Shown here in pieces: positions 35,628 to 44,359 of a stretch of 56,000 nucleotides of DNA. The translations under genes and the position numbers were made by a program. Each line of letters starts with the position of its first letter. The first letter of the stretch is position 1. The notes under the pieces are model-generated. The model worked only from the letters and a program-made list of their open reading frames with translations. It made no database searches and was not told the DNA's origin. Source of the stretch: Planctomycetota bacterium (GTDB taxonomy: Bacteria; Planctomycetota; Phycisphaerae; SM23-33); the NCBI GenBank assembly GCA_009908915.1, contig JAAAOJ010000010.1, positions 1 through 56,000 on the forward strand. Direction: 5' to 3'.

Positions 35628-36107
35628 ATGGCTCGCATAGGATTCGGCTTCGACTCGCACCGTTTCGCGCCCGACCGGCCGCTCGTGCTCGGTGGCGTCC
35701 AGATCGAACACACACTCGGCCTGGCCGCCCACAGTGACGGCGACGTGATTCTCCATGCCCTGACCGACGCCATTCTGGGCGCCATCGCCGCCGGCGATAT
35801 CGGCGAGCAGTTTCCCGACAGCGACCCCCGCTGGGCCGACGCCGACAGCCGCATCTTCGTCAGTCGCGCGATCGAACTGGCCGGCCGGCAGGGCTTGCGC
35901 GTCGGCAACGCCGATATCACCGTCGTCACCGAGGTGCCGAAGCTCAATTCCCACAAAGCTGCGATCGCCGAATCCGTCGCCGCGATGCTCGGTCGCGAGC
36001 CCGCCGATGTCGCCGTCAAGGCCAAGACCTCCGAGGGCATGGGCGTGATCGGAAGCGGCGAGGGCATCGCCTGCTTTGCCACCGTGCTGCTGGAAGACGT
36101 TTCGTAG
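35628..36107 (+). CDS. ispF: 2-C-methyl-D-erythritol 2,4-cyclodiphosphate synthase
   Basis: Fifth step of the MEP isoprenoid pathway: cyclises CDP-ME-2-phosphate with release of CMP. The 159-aa protein is of normal length. The zinc ligands are visible as FDSHRF (Asp9, His11) and His43 in GDVILHALTDAILGA. The HSDGD loop, the FPDSDP segment, and the C-terminal KTSEGMGVIGSGEGI complete the signature. There is no ispD fusion and no other MEP gene nearby. The peptidase-like gene begins 28 bp downstream with its own -10 box. Confidence 0.96.
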   Translation: MARIGFGFDSHRFAPDRPLVLGGVQIEHTLGLAAHSDGDVILHALTDAILGAIAAGDIGEQFPDSDPRWADADSRIFVSRAIELAGRQGLRVGNADITVVTEVPKLNSHKAAIAESVAAMLGREPADVAVKAKTSEGMGVIGSGEGIACFATVLLEDVS

Positions 36108-36129
36108 CCCGACGCCCGCCCGCTACAAT
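36101..36129 (+). promoter_or_regulatory. Promoter of the C25-like gene, leaderless geometry
   Basis: TTCGTA (36101-36106), 17-bp spacer, TACAAT (36124-36129), 6 nt to ATG 36136. The -35 overlaps the ispF stop. Confidence 0.45.
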
Positions 36130-36135
36130 ACGGGC

Positions 36136-37683
36136 ATGAAGCCATCCCGCTGCATCCTCGCGATTCTGGCCGTCCTGCCCGCCGTCTGCGTCCGCGCGGC
36201 AGAGCCCGCCGGCGCCCTTGCCGAACGGCCGCTCTGGCTGGTCGTAACGAGGCCGATATTCGTCGAAACGCTCGATCCGCTGGTCGAGCATCGCAGCGAG
36301 GCCTTCCGCACGAAGGTCGCCACCCGCCCTGTTGCCGAGGCCCTCGCCGCCTGCGATGCCGCGCCCGATTACATCCTGCTGGTCGGTGACGACCAGCCCG
36401 GCCAGGAGGACCAGCCGTGGCACCTGCCCGCGCCGCGCCGCAAACAGCACTACTGGCGGGCGGGCGAGGCACCCGTCTACGCCGCCGACAGCCTGCGCGG
36501 CGAGACGGACGACGACGGCCTGCCGGACATCCCCGTCGGCAGGCTGCCTGTGCGGACGCCGAAGCAACTGGCCCTGGTTGTCGAGAAGATCATCCTCTGG
36601 GAGAGGCCGCCGCCGGGGCCCAGCGACATGCGAATGGTCGTCTGGGCGTGCGACCCGGCGTTCGGACCGCTGGCGAAGCTTTTTGCGACGTCGATGGCCC
36701 TGGGGCAGATCGAGACGCGTTCGCCCGACTGGCTGCAGCCGTGGGTGCTGTCCGCCGACCCGGCCTCGGCGTTCTGCGGCAAGCCGACCGCCCAGCCGCG
36801 GCAGTTCGGACAGACGCTTGCCGACGGAGCCGGCTTGGGCGTGATCATGGCCCACGCCTCGTCGAAACGCATCTACGTCATGCGACACCGGGGACAGCCC
36901 ATTGTCTGCCTGCCACGCGATGCCATTGGCCCGGCCGATGGCGGTCCGCTGCCGCCACTGCTTGTCATCGCCTGCCACGCAGGTAACTTCACCCAGGCCG
37001 AGCCGAGTTTCGCCGAGACGCTCCTGCTGGCGCCGAGAGGGCCGGTCGCGCTCGTCGCCGCCACCGCCGAGAGCCACCCGCTGCCGAACGTCTACACCGG
37101 CCAGGCGCTGCTGGATGCCCTCGCGGACCGTCCGCAACGCCTCGGCGACCTGTGGCTGTCTTGCGTGCGAGCCGCCTCGCAGAAACGCAGCTTCCTCTAC
37201 GAGGCCGTCCTGAAACGCATGGAGGCCCAGCGCGGCATCCAGACCGATCCGGCAAAGCTGCTGCGGGATCATCCGTTGCTGTACGCCCTGCTGGGCGACC
37301 CGGCCACGCGCCTGCCGCTGCCCGGCCCGCTGAAGGCAACCCTCAGACAGACCCGCAATGGCTGGCGGTGGCGCGTCGAAACGGACAATCGCCCTGTCGA
37401 TGCAAGGACGCTGATGGTGCAGTTCCGCTCCGCTGCGCGTAAGGCGCCGCCGGCCGACGCCCCCGAGCCGCTTACGCCGGAAGCCCTGGCCGCCGCCAAT
37501 GCCACCTACGCCTTCACCACCCAGAGGATCATGGCGGCCGGCGAGGAGTGGACCGGAACCGTCGACGCACCCGGCACGCTGCGTCTGGTGGCCATCGGGC
37601 CCAAAGCGATGTACGCCCGCGCCTTCGTGCTTAAGACCACCGATCCGTCGACCGCTGCACACATCCCGGCAAAACAGGACTGA
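36136..37683 (+). CDS. Secreted C25 (gingipain-like) cysteine peptidase-fold protein
   Basis: 515 aa with a signal peptide (MKPSRCILAILAVLPAVCVRA). The body resembles the caspase-fold catalytic domain of peptidase family C25: PDYILLVGDDQPGQ, a calcium/active-site region ETDDDGLPDIPVGRLPVRTPKQL, a candidate catalytic His in GVIMAHASSKRIYV, and a candidate Cys in PLLVIACHAGNF. A C-terminal beta-sandwich-like region (about 410-515) follows. Family enzymes cut after Arg or Lys and are exported to the envelope or outside. Whether this one is active is unproven. There is no type IX secretion signal that I can recognise. ATG 36136 is fixed by the signal peptide. Confidence 0.7.
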   Translation: MKPSRCILAILAVLPAVCVRAAEPAGALAERPLWLVVTRPIFVETLDPLVEHRSEAFRTKVATRPVAEALAACDAAPDYILLVGDDQPGQEDQPWHLPAPRRKQHYWRAGEAPVYAADSLRGETDDDGLPDIPVGRLPVRTPKQLALVVEKIILWERPPPGPSDMRMVVWACDPAFGPLAKLFATSMALGQIETRSPDWLQPWVLSADPASAFCGKPTAQPRQFGQTLADGAGLGVIMAHASSKRIYVMRHRGQPIVCLPRDAIGPADGGPLPPLLVIACHAGNFTQAEPSFAETLLLAPRGPVALVAATAESHPLPNVYTGQALLDALADRPQRLGDLWLSCVRAASQKRSFLYEAVLKRMEAQRGIQTDPAKLLRDHPLLYALLGDPATRLPLPGPLKATLRQTRNGWRWRVETDNRPVDARTLMVQFRSAARKAPPADAPEPLTPEALAAANATYAFTTQRIMAAGEEWTGTVDAPGTLRLVAIGPKAMYARAFVLKTTDPSTAAHIPAKQD

Positions 37684-38003
37684 TCCCCCAACAGTTCGTT
37701 TGAACATGGATCGCATCGCGAGGTGGAGGCACTTTCGCATGACTGGGCTGCTGACCGCAGAACGGCCTTGGCCAACGGGCAGACTAGAGCCTTTTGCAGC
37801 AATCTTGTCGTTCCTCGGTCATCCGGAGCAAGCGCAGCGAGACAAGGGACCTGCCGGTCTGAGGACCTCTACGCCGCCAGTACCTCCGAAAGCAGACAGG
37901 GCGCCGATTGTTCTGCATGGAATGCCCCTCGACTTCGCCCCGCCTCAGCTCCGCTCGGGGGTGACAGACGTCTTGATGATGCCTATAATGTTGGCAGGTT
38001 CAT
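37684..38003. other. Repeat-containing intergenic region
   Basis: Starts with an R1 end fragment (37692-37714, CAGTTCGTTTGAACATGGATCGC region). It continues with mixed repeat-like DNA (CTCCGCTCGGGGGTGACAG at about 37950). No gene is supported. Confidence 0.45.
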
Positions 38004-38032
38004 TTGGTCGACCGCGCCGCAAGGGCTACAAT
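38004..38032 (+). promoter_or_regulatory. Promoter of the GYF-domain gene
   Basis: TTGGTC (38004-38009), exactly 17 bp, TACAAT (38027-38032); expected leader about 60 nt before ATG 38100. Confidence 0.6.
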
Positions 38033-38099
38033 TGTGTAGTACGCTCGCGAACGTGTAGCTCCGTGGGAAGTGGATGATGTCCACATTGAGAGTCCAAGC

Positions 38100-38477
38100 A
38101 TGGCTGACAACAGACACCGATGGTACTACCTGGGGCACGACCGCAAGCCTGTGGGCCCACTAAGCCTGGAGGACATGCTCGACGCCTGGATACACGGACG
38201 CATCGACGCAAAGACCTCCTGTGCCCTCCATGGCGCCGACGGCTGGACGAACGTGGGTAAGACGCCGCCGTTGGACCGATTCGCCCAGCGCATTGCCGAC
38301 GGGAAGCTCATCAGCTATCGCTGTAAATGCGGCAACCGCATCATCATGGCCGCCTCCCACTGCGGGAGCCTTGCCCGCTGCAAGAACTGCAGTACGGTTT
38401 TTCTCGTACCCGATCCACCCGGCCGGGACGAAGCGCCGGCCTCACCGTCGACCTGGCCGCGGCAAACAGAAGCCTGA
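38100..38477 (+). CDS. GYF_2-domain protein with C-terminal zinc ribbon
   Basis: 125 aa from ATG 38100; a GTG at 38070 would add ten residues. Residues about 5-55 match the GYF_2/DUF4339 domain (WYYLGHDRKPVGPLSLEDMLDAWIHGRI), a small peptide-binding fold common in planctomycete and other bacterial membrane proteins. Residues about 75-105 form a four-cysteine ribbon (YRCKCGNRIIMAA and ARCKNCSTVFLVP). There is no membrane segment. The next gene also encodes a small zinc ribbon and starts 23 bp later. I infer a protein-interaction role, with no specific function. Confidence 0.7.
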   Translation: MADNRHRWYYLGHDRKPVGPLSLEDMLDAWIHGRIDAKTSCALHGADGWTNVGKTPPLDRFAQRIADGKLISYRCKCGNRIIMAASHCGSLARCKNCSTVFLVPDPPGRDEAPASPSTWPRQTEA

Positions 38478-38500
38478 CAGATTGCTGCTATACTTTCCGC

Positions 38501-38752
38501 ATGTTCGATGATGCCCGCGACGATCCCGAAGGCCCCGATATCGCCGACGATGACCTCATGGACGAGGATCTCCGCTGGGACACCGACACCACCGCCTGCC
38601 CTCGATGCGGTGCGGCCCTGCTGGAAGACCTCGGCCGCTGCAATGCGTGCGGTTACTGGCTGACGCAGCGGGATCGACGTCACTGGCCTTGGTGGGTGGT
38701 TGCCCTAGCGATACTCGCCGCGGCAGGCGTGCTGATGCTGCAGGTGCTGTGA
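38501..38752 (+). CDS. Small zinc-ribbon membrane protein
   Basis: 83 aa: an acidic N-terminus (about 1-28), a zinc ribbon TACPRCGAALL and RCNACGYWLT (about 31-53), and a C-terminal transmembrane helix WWVVALAILAAAGVLMLQVL (about 64-83). Likely tail-anchored, with the ribbon in the cytoplasm. Not assigned to a known family. TATACT (38489-38494) ends 6 nt before ATG 38501 with no Shine-Dalgarno, again leaderless geometry. It converges on the lipoprotein gene. Confidence 0.7.
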   Translation: MFDDARDDPEGPDIADDDLMDEDLRWDTDTTACPRCGAALLEDLGRCNACGYWLTQRDRRHWPWWVVALAILAAAGVLMLQVL

Positions 38753-38776
38753 GATTGCACGGGACCGGGGGAACGG

Positions 38777-39181
38777 TCAGTCGGTATCGCCGGCGGGATC
38801 GAGGGCGTCGCGCCGGAGCTGTTCAGCCCGCTTGAGGATGCTGTTTGGATCGGGCTCGGTCGTCGGCGTCAGGCGATGGACGGTCTCGCGCCGGTCGTGA
38901 TACGTCCACGGCGCGATCTCTGACCAGAAGTCCACGCCCGGCCATTCGAACCACGGAGGATCCAGCTTGACATTTGTGATGGTCGTCTCGTATCCGTCAA
39001 GCTGGTAGACCACCTCGTAATCGCCGTACCATGTGAAGTCGATCGTCACGGGCGTCCGTCCTACTTCCACGCCGCTGACGTAGGCGACGGCGCCGGGCGG
39101 ATCGGTTCGCAAGGTCCACTCGCGCTCGACGCACCCGCTGAAGACCGCCATCAACAACAGAATCGCGCAGGGGATTCTCAT
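38777..39181 (-). CDS. PEGA-domain lipoprotein
   Basis: 134 aa. Signal peptide with lipobox (MRIPCAILLLMAVFSGC; Cys17 would be lipidated). A PEGA-type beta domain follows (WTLRTDPPGAVAYVSGVEVGRTPVTIDF and YELDGYET-like YQLDGYETTI), then an aromatic segment and a charged helix. PEGA domains occur on surface or cell-wall-associated proteins, so an outer-membrane or periplasmic location is likely; the partner is unknown. ATG 39181 is chosen for the signal peptide. TATAAC ends 7 nt before it and TTGAGT lies at 17-bp spacing. Confidence 0.78.
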   Translation of the reverse strand: MRIPCAILLLMAVFSGCVEREWTLRTDPPGAVAYVSGVEVGRTPVTIDFTWYGDYEVVYQLDGYETTITNVKLDPPWFEWPGVDFWSEIAPWTYHDRRETVHRLTPTTEPDPNSILKRAEQLRRDALDPAGDTD

Positions 39182-39188
39182 GGTGGGA

Positions 39189-39217
39189 GTTATACGCATC
39201 CATCCCCGCCCACTCAA
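39189..39217 (-). promoter_or_regulatory. Promoter of the PEGA lipoprotein gene
   Basis: Minus strand TTGAGT (39217-39212), 17 bp, TATAAC (39194-39189), then 7 nt to ATG 39181. The -35 lies inside copy 1 of the 61-bp tandem repeat. Confidence 0.6.
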
Positions 39218-39387
39218 GTCAAAAACGTTTGCGTGCTGACCTTGGCCTGTCGTCGTACCGATCTACCCGCCCACTCAAGTCAAAAACGTTCGCCTGCTGA
39301 CCTTGGCCTGTCGTCGTACCGATCTACCCGCCCACTCAAGTCAAAAACGTTTGCGTGCTGACCTTGGCCTGTCGTCGTACCGATCTA
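39205..39387 (+). repeat. Three-copy 61-bp tandem repeat in a divergent promoter
   Basis: Copies at 39205-39265, 39266-39326 and 39327-39387, each CCCGCCCACTCAAGTCAAAA through TCGTACCGATCTA. Copies 1 and 3 are nearly identical; copy 2 differs at two bases (CGTTCGCCTG against CGTTTGCGTG). Each unit carries the -35 used leftward (TTGAGT) and the -35 used rightward (TTGGCC). Confidence 0.95.
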
Positions 39388-39391
39388 TAAT
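39364..39391 (+). promoter_or_regulatory. Promoter of the ACT-domain gene
   Basis: TTGGCC (39364-39369), 16 bp, perfect TATAAT (39386-39391), 7 nt to ATG 39399. The -35 is in tandem-repeat copy 3 and TATAAT begins at its edge. Confidence 0.65.
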
Positions 39392-39398
39392 TGTGATG

Positions 39399-39872
39399 AT
39401 GGAACCGACAGCAGCCCACACAGCCCGTGGCAGCGAAGAGCCCTTCGCGCGCCAATTCAGCGTATTCATGCCCAATCGCGTCGGACAGTTCGGCGATATC
39501 CTGGATGATCTGGCCGAGCACGACGTCCGCATCATCGGCGTTTCCGTCGTCGATGCGACCGACTGGGCCGTCATCCGCCTGATTTTCGACGACGCCAACC
39601 TCGGCCGCGAAATGCTAAACCGGCGAGGCCAGAGCTTCACTGAAACCGAGATCCTGCTGGTGCAGCTCGACGCGGACGACACGTTGCGGCAGCTCTGCTC
39701 CTATCTCGTCGGTGCCGAGATCAACGTCCACTTCGCCTACCCTCTGACCATCCGCAGCCGTCTCAAGCCGGTGATGGCCGTTCACGTCGACGACCACGTA
39801 TTGGCTACGCACATTCTCACGCGACACGGCATGACGCTCCTGGGCAACGAAGACCTGGACCTGCCGTCATAG
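39399..39872 (+). CDS. ACT-domain protein, probably tandem ACT
   Basis: 157 aa. Residues about 18-80 form an ACT-like fold (FSVFMPNRVGQFGDILDDLAEHDVRIIGVSVVDATDWAVIRLIFDD). A second similar unit follows (QLCSYLVGAEINVHFAYPLTIRSRLKPVMAVHVDDHVLATHILTRHG). ACT domains bind amino acids and usually regulate enzymes. Stand-alone tandem forms are uncharacterised regulators. No catalytic domain is attached. Met at 39396 is one codon upstream; 39399 gives standard leaderless spacing. Confidence 0.75.
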   Translation: MEPTAAHTARGSEEPFARQFSVFMPNRVGQFGDILDDLAEHDVRIIGVSVVDATDWAVIRLIFDDANLGREMLNRRGQSFTETEILLVQLDADDTLRQLCSYLVGAEINVHFAYPLTIRSRLKPVMAVHVDDHVLATHILTRHGMTLLGNEDLDLPS

Positions 39873-39902
39873 CATCCCGCATAACAGAAACGGATCTCTC
39901 GC

Positions 39903-39930
39903 TTGCATCGGACGGGTGACTCCCTACACT
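39903..39930 (+). promoter_or_regulatory. Promoter of the MMPL transporter gene
   Basis: TTGCAT (39903-39908), 16 bp, TACACT (39925-39930), about 90 nt upstream of ATG 40027. Confidence 0.5.
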
Positions 39931-40026
39931 CATAAGGTTTGCTATGAGAAACTGTCCGCAGCCGCACCCCGCCTTCGCCGCGGCGCGATCAGCAGGTTCT
40001 GCGAGAGTTTCCGAAACAGGATAGCG

Positions 40027-42525
40027 ATGCGCTTTGGAGAACACGTAACACGCTGGCGGTGGGCGGTGCTGGGGGCATGGGTTGTCCTCTGCGCCGCATT
40101 CCTGGTGGTCCTGCCCGAGGCCGACCCCACGGCCAACGAGCGAACGAGTTTCCTGCCGGAGGATTCCGCCTATCGCCGGGCGATGGAAACACTGGGCGAG
40201 CATTTCCCGAAACAAGGCGGGCTGAGCCAGGCCGCCATTCTTTTCGAGCGACCCGAGGGCGAGTTGACGTCGGCTGACCGGCGATTCATCAATACCATCG
40301 CCGGCGAATTCACTGAGCCGTCGCATAGCGACATCCGTCCGCAGGACCTGGCGAACTGCACCGTCTCCAGTCCCGGACCGATCGAGGCGGCGCTGACGGT
40401 CGCTTCGGCGGACGACGCGCTACGTCGCGGGGTCAATCTGTTGAATCGTCTGATGGTCACGGGTGATGAGGTGGGTGAGAGCGAGGACGCGCCGGCCGAG
40501 CACAAGCGGCCGCGCAATCCGATGCGAAGTCCCGTAACGTCGCACGGTCAGGCTGCCATGGTGCGGATGAATATTCCCGTCGACTTCATCACGTACCGGT
40601 CGACAACAATCATCAAACATATCCGCACGATTCTGACCCAGGCCGCCAGCCCCCAGGGCCTGACGATCAACGCCGCTATTCCGCTCAGCGAGCAAACGGG
40701 GACCGAAACCGAGGTCAAAACGCTCCGCAAGCCTGACGGCCTGCGCGTCGCGGTCAGCGGCTCGGGCGGGTACGGCTACGATTACGCCGAGTTTGTCCGC
40801 GAGAGCCACGACCGAACCATGACGGCTACGCTCATTGCGGTGGTCGTTATTCTGCTGGTGGTCTACCGGGCGCCGATCGCCGCCATGGTGCCGCTGCTGG
40901 CGATCAGCGTGGCCGCCGCATGCGTCATGAGACTGATGAACGTCGTGCAGAACGCCGGGATGGCCATCGGGATGGCCGAGCGGATCTTCGTCTTCGTCCT
41001 GATGTACGGGGCGGGCATCGACTACTCGCTGCTGCTGATCAGCCGCTACCGCGAATGCCTCGCGACAGGCGGCCGTAACCGCCGAGCCGCGGCCGACGCT
41101 CTCGACGCCACCGTCCCGGCCATTACGGCCTCGGCCGCCACCGACGCGGCGGGCATTCTCATGCTGGTGTTTTGCCAGTTTCTCATTTTCCGAACGACCG
41201 GCCCGGTCGTGGCCGGGTCGCTGCTGGTGGCGTGGGCGGCAGCGGTCACGCTCGTTCCGGCCCTGGTGACGATCTTCGGCCGCCGAATGTTCTGGCCCGC
41301 CAAGCCCCACGTGTTCCAGGACGGCGTGGCCGGGCGCGTCTGGCAATTGCGGCTGTGGCCGGCCATCGCGCGACGCGTGGTCAAGCGGCCCGGCTGGGTG
41401 CTGCTGGTGACCCTGGCGCTGCTGGCCTGGCCGGCGGCGCGAAGCTTCCAGATCCGCTGGGTCTACGACGCGCTGGCGGGCATCGACTCACACTACATCA
41501 ACGCCGACGGCGAGATCGTCTCGCCCGAGGAAGGCGTGGGCAACGCAGCGGCCGGCATCGATATCGCCCGACGCCACTGGCCCGTCGGCGAGATCGCGCC
41601 CGTGACGGTGCTCGTCGAGGCGGACAGACCGTTGTCGTCGCGCAAGTGGCGGCAGGTCGTTCAACAGCTATCGGCCGACCTCCGCGAGGCGTTCCCGGAC
41701 CTCCTCAGCGGCATGCGGACGCTCGATAAGCCTTTGGGCACCGGCCATGAGTTTCCGCGAGGCTCGACCATGGGGAATATCGTCCGGCGATTCGCCCGGG
41801 CGGAGTACATCTCGCCCGACCAGCGGCTAACGCGGCTTGAGGTGCTACTGAACGTTCACGGCATGAGCAATGAGGCGATGGCCTTTGCCGACCACGTGCG
41901 CGAGGTGATCCATCGGTCTGCCGTCGAATCGCACCTGGCCGGAACGACCGTGCATATCGCTGGGGCAACCGCCCAGATGCAGGAAATCCGCGAGACCACG
42001 CAGCGCGATTTCCGCCTCGTGGTCATACTCGTGCTTGGCGTGATCCTCGTGATCGTCTTTGTGCTGCTGCGTGACGTACTGCTGACAGCCTTCATGGTCG
42101 CGGCGATCGGCGTGAGCTACCTGGCCACGCTGGGCATCTGCATGTGGTTGTTCGCAGCCCTGTTCGGCGACGCGAGCATGGACTGGAAGGTGCAGGTCTT
42201 TCTGTTCGTCGTGATGGCCGCGGTCGGCGTGGACTACAACATTTTCCTGGCGGCACGGCTGGCCCAGGAGGGCAGGAAGCACCCGCCGCGCGAGGCCATC
42301 TGCCAGGCCGTCGCCCACACCGGGCCGGTCATCAGTTCCTGCGGAGTCATCATGGCCGCCACGCTGGGCAGCCTGGCCGCCGGACACGTCGAACTGCTGC
42401 GGCAACTGGGCGTGGCCCTGGCGATGGGTATGCTGGTCGACACCTTCATTGTCCGGCCACTGCTGCTGCCGAGTTTCGCAGCCCTGCTGAAACGCACCGG
42501 CAAGACCGCGCGACTCATCGCATAG
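40027..42525 (+). CDS. MMPL/RND-superfamily transporter
   Basis: 832 aa, with the two-fold repeat of the MMPL/hydrophobe-amphiphile exporters. One membrane helix at the N-terminus (WRWAVLGAWVVLCAAFLVVLP) precedes a large periplasmic loop (to about 270). Five helices follow (TATLIAVVVILLVVYRAPIA, IFVFVLMYGAGIDYSLLLISRYRE and others), then a second helix-loop-helices unit ending near 820 (VKVQVFLFVVMAAVGVDYNIFLAARL-type GVDYN motif). The acidic GxDY motifs in both halves fit proton-coupled export of lipids, hopanoids or drugs; the substrate is unknown. Start: AGGA 5 nt before ATG 40027. Confidence 0.92.
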   Translation: MRFGEHVTRWRWAVLGAWVVLCAAFLVVLPEADPTANERTSFLPEDSAYRRAMETLGEHFPKQGGLSQAAILFERPEGELTSADRRFINTIAGEFTEPSHSDIRPQDLANCTVSSPGPIEAALTVASADDALRRGVNLLNRLMVTGDEVGESEDAPAEHKRPRNPMRSPVTSHGQAAMVRMNIPVDFITYRSTTIIKHIRTILTQAASPQGLTINAAIPLSEQTGTETEVKTLRKPDGLRVAVSGSGGYGYDYAEFVRESHDRTMTATLIAVVVILLVVYRAPIAAMVPLLAISVAAACVMRLMNVVQNAGMAIGMAERIFVFVLMYGAGIDYSLLLISRYRECLATGGRNRRAAADALDATVPAITASAATDAAGILMLVFCQFLIFRTTGPVVAGSLLVAWAAAVTLVPALVTIFGRRMFWPAKPHVFQDGVAGRVWQLRLWPAIARRVVKRPGWVLLVTLALLAWPAARSFQIRWVYDALAGIDSHYINADGEIVSPEEGVGNAAAGIDIARRHWPVGEIAPVTVLVEADRPLSSRKWRQVVQQLSADLREAFPDLLSGMRTLDKPLGTGHEFPRGSTMGNIVRRFARAEYISPDQRLTRLEVLLNVHGMSNEAMAFADHVREVIHRSAVESHLAGTTVHIAGATAQMQEIRETTQRDFRLVVILVLGVILVIVFVLLRDVLLTAFMVAAIGVSYLATLGICMWLFAALFGDASMDWKVQVFLFVVMAAVGVDYNIFLAARLAQEGRKHPPREAICQAVAHTGPVISSCGVIMAATLGSLAAGHVELLRQLGVALAMGMLVDTFIVRPLLLPSFAALLKRTGKTARLIA

Positions 42526-42589
42526 ACGGCAGGCGACTCGCTCGGGTTCCGGTTCGACTTGCGGTTCTTTGCATTGTACCATCGTCGCC

Positions 42590-44257
42590 ATGCAACTCAG
42601 CTTCCGAGCGAAACTCTTCGCCTCCATGGTGGTGGTGAGCATTCTCATCAGCGGCCTGACACTGCTGATGGTCTACCGCGAGGTACGCGAGCTGCCCGAG
42701 AGCGTCAGTCGAACGATGCTGCTGGCGGCTGTGGGCAACGCGGCCATGGGCATCGATGCCGACGCGGTCCGCGCGCTCGAACGTGAACTGGACGCGGCCA
42801 CGCGGGCCGCAGCCGCCGAGGCGCCCGGCCAGCCGTTTGTGGCCACAACACCCGGCCAGGCCTACACCCGGCTGCCCGCCTACCGGTCGCTGCGCGCGCG
42901 GCTGGAGGCGATCGACCTCGCGCCGCCTCACTTCGGGCCGATGCAAGGCGAGGCCGGCCCATACGCCTACCGCCCCGCGGGCGGGGGATACGAGAAGGAC
43001 GTCTACGTCATGGTCCGCACGGACCGCTCGGGCATGGGGCGCGTGATTGCAGGCATCGACCCTGACGACGCGGGAATGGAATACGACATGACCGAGGTGC
43101 CGGAGATGCTCATGGGCTGGGAGGGCCCGGCCGCCGAGCCGCACATCACGGCGGGCGAATACGGTCGGAGGCTCGGCGCCTGGGCGCCGATTCGCGACCC
43201 CGACGGTACGGTCGTGGCAATCCTCGGCATGGACGCACCGGCGGCACCGATCGAGGGCGTCCTTCACGACATTCACCTGCTGTCGTTGACGATCTTTTTG
43301 GTGGCCGTGGGGCTCTCGGCGATCCCGGCCGTGCTGCTGTCGCATCGTCTGCATCGGCCCGTGCGGCTGCTCAGCGATGCCATGGCCAAACTCGGCTGCG
43401 GCGAGTGCGACGCGCACGTGCCACCGCAGAAGACGCACGACGAGTTCGAGACGCTCATCGAAACCTTCAACGAGATGGTCGACGCCCTGCGGGAGCGAGA
43501 TCAGCTCCGTCACAGCCTGGCCGTCGCGACGGAAATCCAGCAGCACCTTCTTCCGCTGCAGACGCCGACGCTGCGCGGATTCGACATCTGCGGCGGGATC
43601 GACTACTGCGACGAGACCGGTGGCGACTACTACGACTACATCGACCTGCTGACCGTCGACGAACACCGCATGGCCATCGCCATCGGCGACGTCACGGGCC
43701 ACGGGATCGGGGCGGCCCTGCTGATGGCCTCGGGCCGAGCGGTGCTGAGATCGCACGCGAGCCACAGCGGCGTGGACCTGCCGAAGCTCTTCGGTGACGT
43801 CAATAACCAACTCGTCCGCGACACCGGCGACGAGCGATTCATGACGCTGTTCTACGGCATACTCGACGCCGAGCGACGTGAGCTGACCTACGCCTCGGCC
43901 GGTCACGACCCTGTGCTGTGGTATCGGCGCGGCGAAGGCGTGGTTGAGCCGCTGGGCAATACGGGCATTCCGCTGGGAATCGTCGACGACTGGGCGTACC
44001 AGCAGGCCGGGCCGATGATGCTCGCCGACGGCGATCTGCTCGTGCTGACCACCGACGGCATTCGCGAGGCCAAGAACCCCGCCGGCGAGGAATTCGGACC
44101 AGACCGCATGGCCGAGGTGATCGAGGCCCACGCCGACGAGCCGGCGGACGCCATCTATGCTGCCATCGTTCAAGGCGTGCGCGACTGGCAGATCTCAGCC
44201 GTCCAGGAAGACGACATCGCGCTGGTGGTCATCAAGGCCGTCGCAGCGGGCAATTGA
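42590..44257 (+). CDS. Membrane PP2C-type (SpoIIE/RsbU) serine phosphatase with HAMP
   Basis: 555 aa. A membrane segment at about 8-28, an extracytoplasmic sensor region (about 29-225), a second membrane segment at about 228-252, a HAMP linker (RLHRPVRLLSDAMAKLG), and a SpoIIE-type PP2C domain from about 315. Metal ligands are in ETGGDYYDYI and IGDVTGHGIGAALLMA, with LTTDGIREAKN near the end and QEDDIALVVIKA. Such enzymes dephosphorylate anti-anti-sigma factors in partner-switching pathways. No STAS or RsbW-like gene is nearby. TACCAT (42577-42582) ends 7 nt before ATG 42590, with TTCGAC 18 bp upstream. Confidence 0.93.
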   Translation: MQLSFRAKLFASMVVVSILISGLTLLMVYREVRELPESVSRTMLLAAVGNAAMGIDADAVRALERELDAATRAAAAEAPGQPFVATTPGQAYTRLPAYRSLRARLEAIDLAPPHFGPMQGEAGPYAYRPAGGGYEKDVYVMVRTDRSGMGRVIAGIDPDDAGMEYDMTEVPEMLMGWEGPAAEPHITAGEYGRRLGAWAPIRDPDGTVVAILGMDAPAAPIEGVLHDIHLLSLTIFLVAVGLSAIPAVLLSHRLHRPVRLLSDAMAKLGCGECDAHVPPQKTHDEFETLIETFNEMVDALRERDQLRHSLAVATEIQQHLLPLQTPTLRGFDICGGIDYCDETGGDYYDYIDLLTVDEHRMAIAIGDVTGHGIGAALLMASGRAVLRSHASHSGVDLPKLFGDVNNQLVRDTGDERFMTLFYGILDAERRELTYASAGHDPVLWYRRGEGVVEPLGNTGIPLGIVDDWAYQQAGPMMLADGDLLVLTTDGIREAKNPAGEEFGPDRMAEVIEAHADEPADAIYAAIVQGVRDWQISAVQEDDIALVVIKAVAAGN

Positions 44258-44359
44258 CCCGCCGGGCCTTTCCACGCTAAGGTAGGAACCGCAGGCGGCC
44301 GGGCCGATGGCCGCGCCTGGCGGCACCGTTTCTGCCACGAACCCAGGAAGGCAACTGAT

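Noticed and set aside
39205..39387. Possible CRISPR array
   Set aside because: The three repeats are directly abutting 61-bp tandem units without spacers, and no cas genes are present.
42515..44173. 552-codon minus-strand ORF opposite the SpoIIE phosphatase gene
   Set aside because: Shadow of a well-supported gene; Val/Asp/His-rich sequence with no family motif.
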